Shown here: positions 40,615-40,728 of the stretch, in pieces
Position numbering within the stretch: position 1 is the stretch's first letter
Layout: each line of letters begins with the position of its first letter
From: Pontibacter aydingkolensis
Lineage (GTDB): Bacteria > Bacteroidota > Bacteroidia > Cytophagales > Hymenobacteraceae
DNA: 40,728 bases
Assembly (NCBI RefSeq): GCF_019443125.1
Contig: NZ_JAHYXK010000028.1
Span: 1 to 40,728 of the forward strand
Direction: 5' to 3'
Made by a program: the position numbers and the translations under genes
The notes under the pieces: generated by a model
What the model was told of the DNA's origin: nothing
What the model saw: the letters and a program-made list of their open reading frames with translations, nothing else
The model's database searches: none

Positions 40615-40728
40615 TCAAGTTGCGTGATAGTACACGCGGTTTAACACAAAAAATCTGTTCTGCCAGCGGCTGTTGTACGTTTTAAAGTTTGCAGACTTAA
40701 TTCGTAACAGCCATGACAGAACAGACCA
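40611..40728 (+). mobile_element. End of an insertion element, with transposase-like start at right window edge
   Basis: The junction with the hydrolase is at TAACTCAAGTTGCGTGATA (40611-40629). Downstream, ATG at 40713 opens a frame (MTEQT) that runs off the window. Arms 40654-40679 and 40703-40725 are imperfect inverted repeats (TCTGTTCTG and CAGAACAGA in the outer part), placing the start codon inside a hairpin. The IS family cannot be assigned from five codons, and the transposase identity is inferred from the gene disruption. Confidence 0.55.

Overview
This is a chromosomal segment from a Bacteroidota bacterium, most likely a Hymenobacteraceae such as Pontibacter. That placement is inferred from gene content (DUF3943 and DUF1543 proteins, SelO, tandem ferritin-like proteins beside an ECF sigma/anti-sigma pair, VLRF1-type release factor), from promoter-like TAnnTTTG boxes and weak Shine-Dalgarno sites, and from protein similarity by eye. 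No rRNA or tRNA was found to confirm it. About 37 protein genes are supported. Both ends of the window run into insertion-sequence-like DNA: an IS3-type transposase start on the left, and an unassigned element that cuts a hydrolase gene on the right.

Layout. 1-63: IS3 orfA start. 237-4927: selO, a ghrA-like dehydrogenase with a VOC protein, a small membrane protein, a hypothetical protein and a DUF1543 protein. 5263-8203: DUF3943 protein and an unpartnered TcmP-family protein. 8340-10221: VOC protein, GerW/YtfJ-domain protein and an NmrA-like reductase. 10547-12325: two disordered proteins around msrB. 12553-14409: membrane-anchored alpha/beta hydrolase and a DUF389-like membrane protein. 14482-18200: amidoligase and class I glutamine-amidotransferase-like hydrolase, divergent from a gamma-glutamyltransferase lipoprotein. 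18419-19763: DoxX and two small proteins. 19901-23926: ferritin-like pair, ECF sigma factor, RskA-type anti-sigma factor and a bacterial homologue of the Vms1/ANKZF1 peptidyl-tRNA hydrolase. 24331-31701: four-PAS histidine kinase, bestrophin-like membrane protein, truA and a class II uvrA. 31888-35850: lipoprotein with a C-terminal membrane segment, a disordered-protein gene split by one TAG codon, a serine hydrolase and a lipoprotein. 36015-40614: ABC exporter, an 0.8-kb intergenic region with a palindromic repeat, a second ECF sigma factor with a cupin anti-sigma factor, and the truncated hydrolase.

How the genes fit together. Three gene sets look like functional units: the amidoligase/amidohydrolase/gamma-glutamyltransferase cluster (making and breaking gamma-glutamyl or similar amide bonds); the ECF sigma/RskA pair with the VLRF1 gene directly behind it; and the second ECF sigma with an anti-sigma whose N-terminal domain resembles that of RskA but whose sensor is a soluble cupin. 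The rest look like housekeeping or accessory genes in single-gene or two-gene units, often separated by strong perfect-stem terminators.

The most unusual genome-scale signal is the heptamer AAGTATA (reverse complement TATACTT). By hand count it occurs about 89 times in 40.7 kb, against about 5 expected for a random 7-mer on two strands. It lies in both orientations, in genes and between them, denser between genes, and it shapes codon choice (Ile-Leu is often written ATA-CTT).
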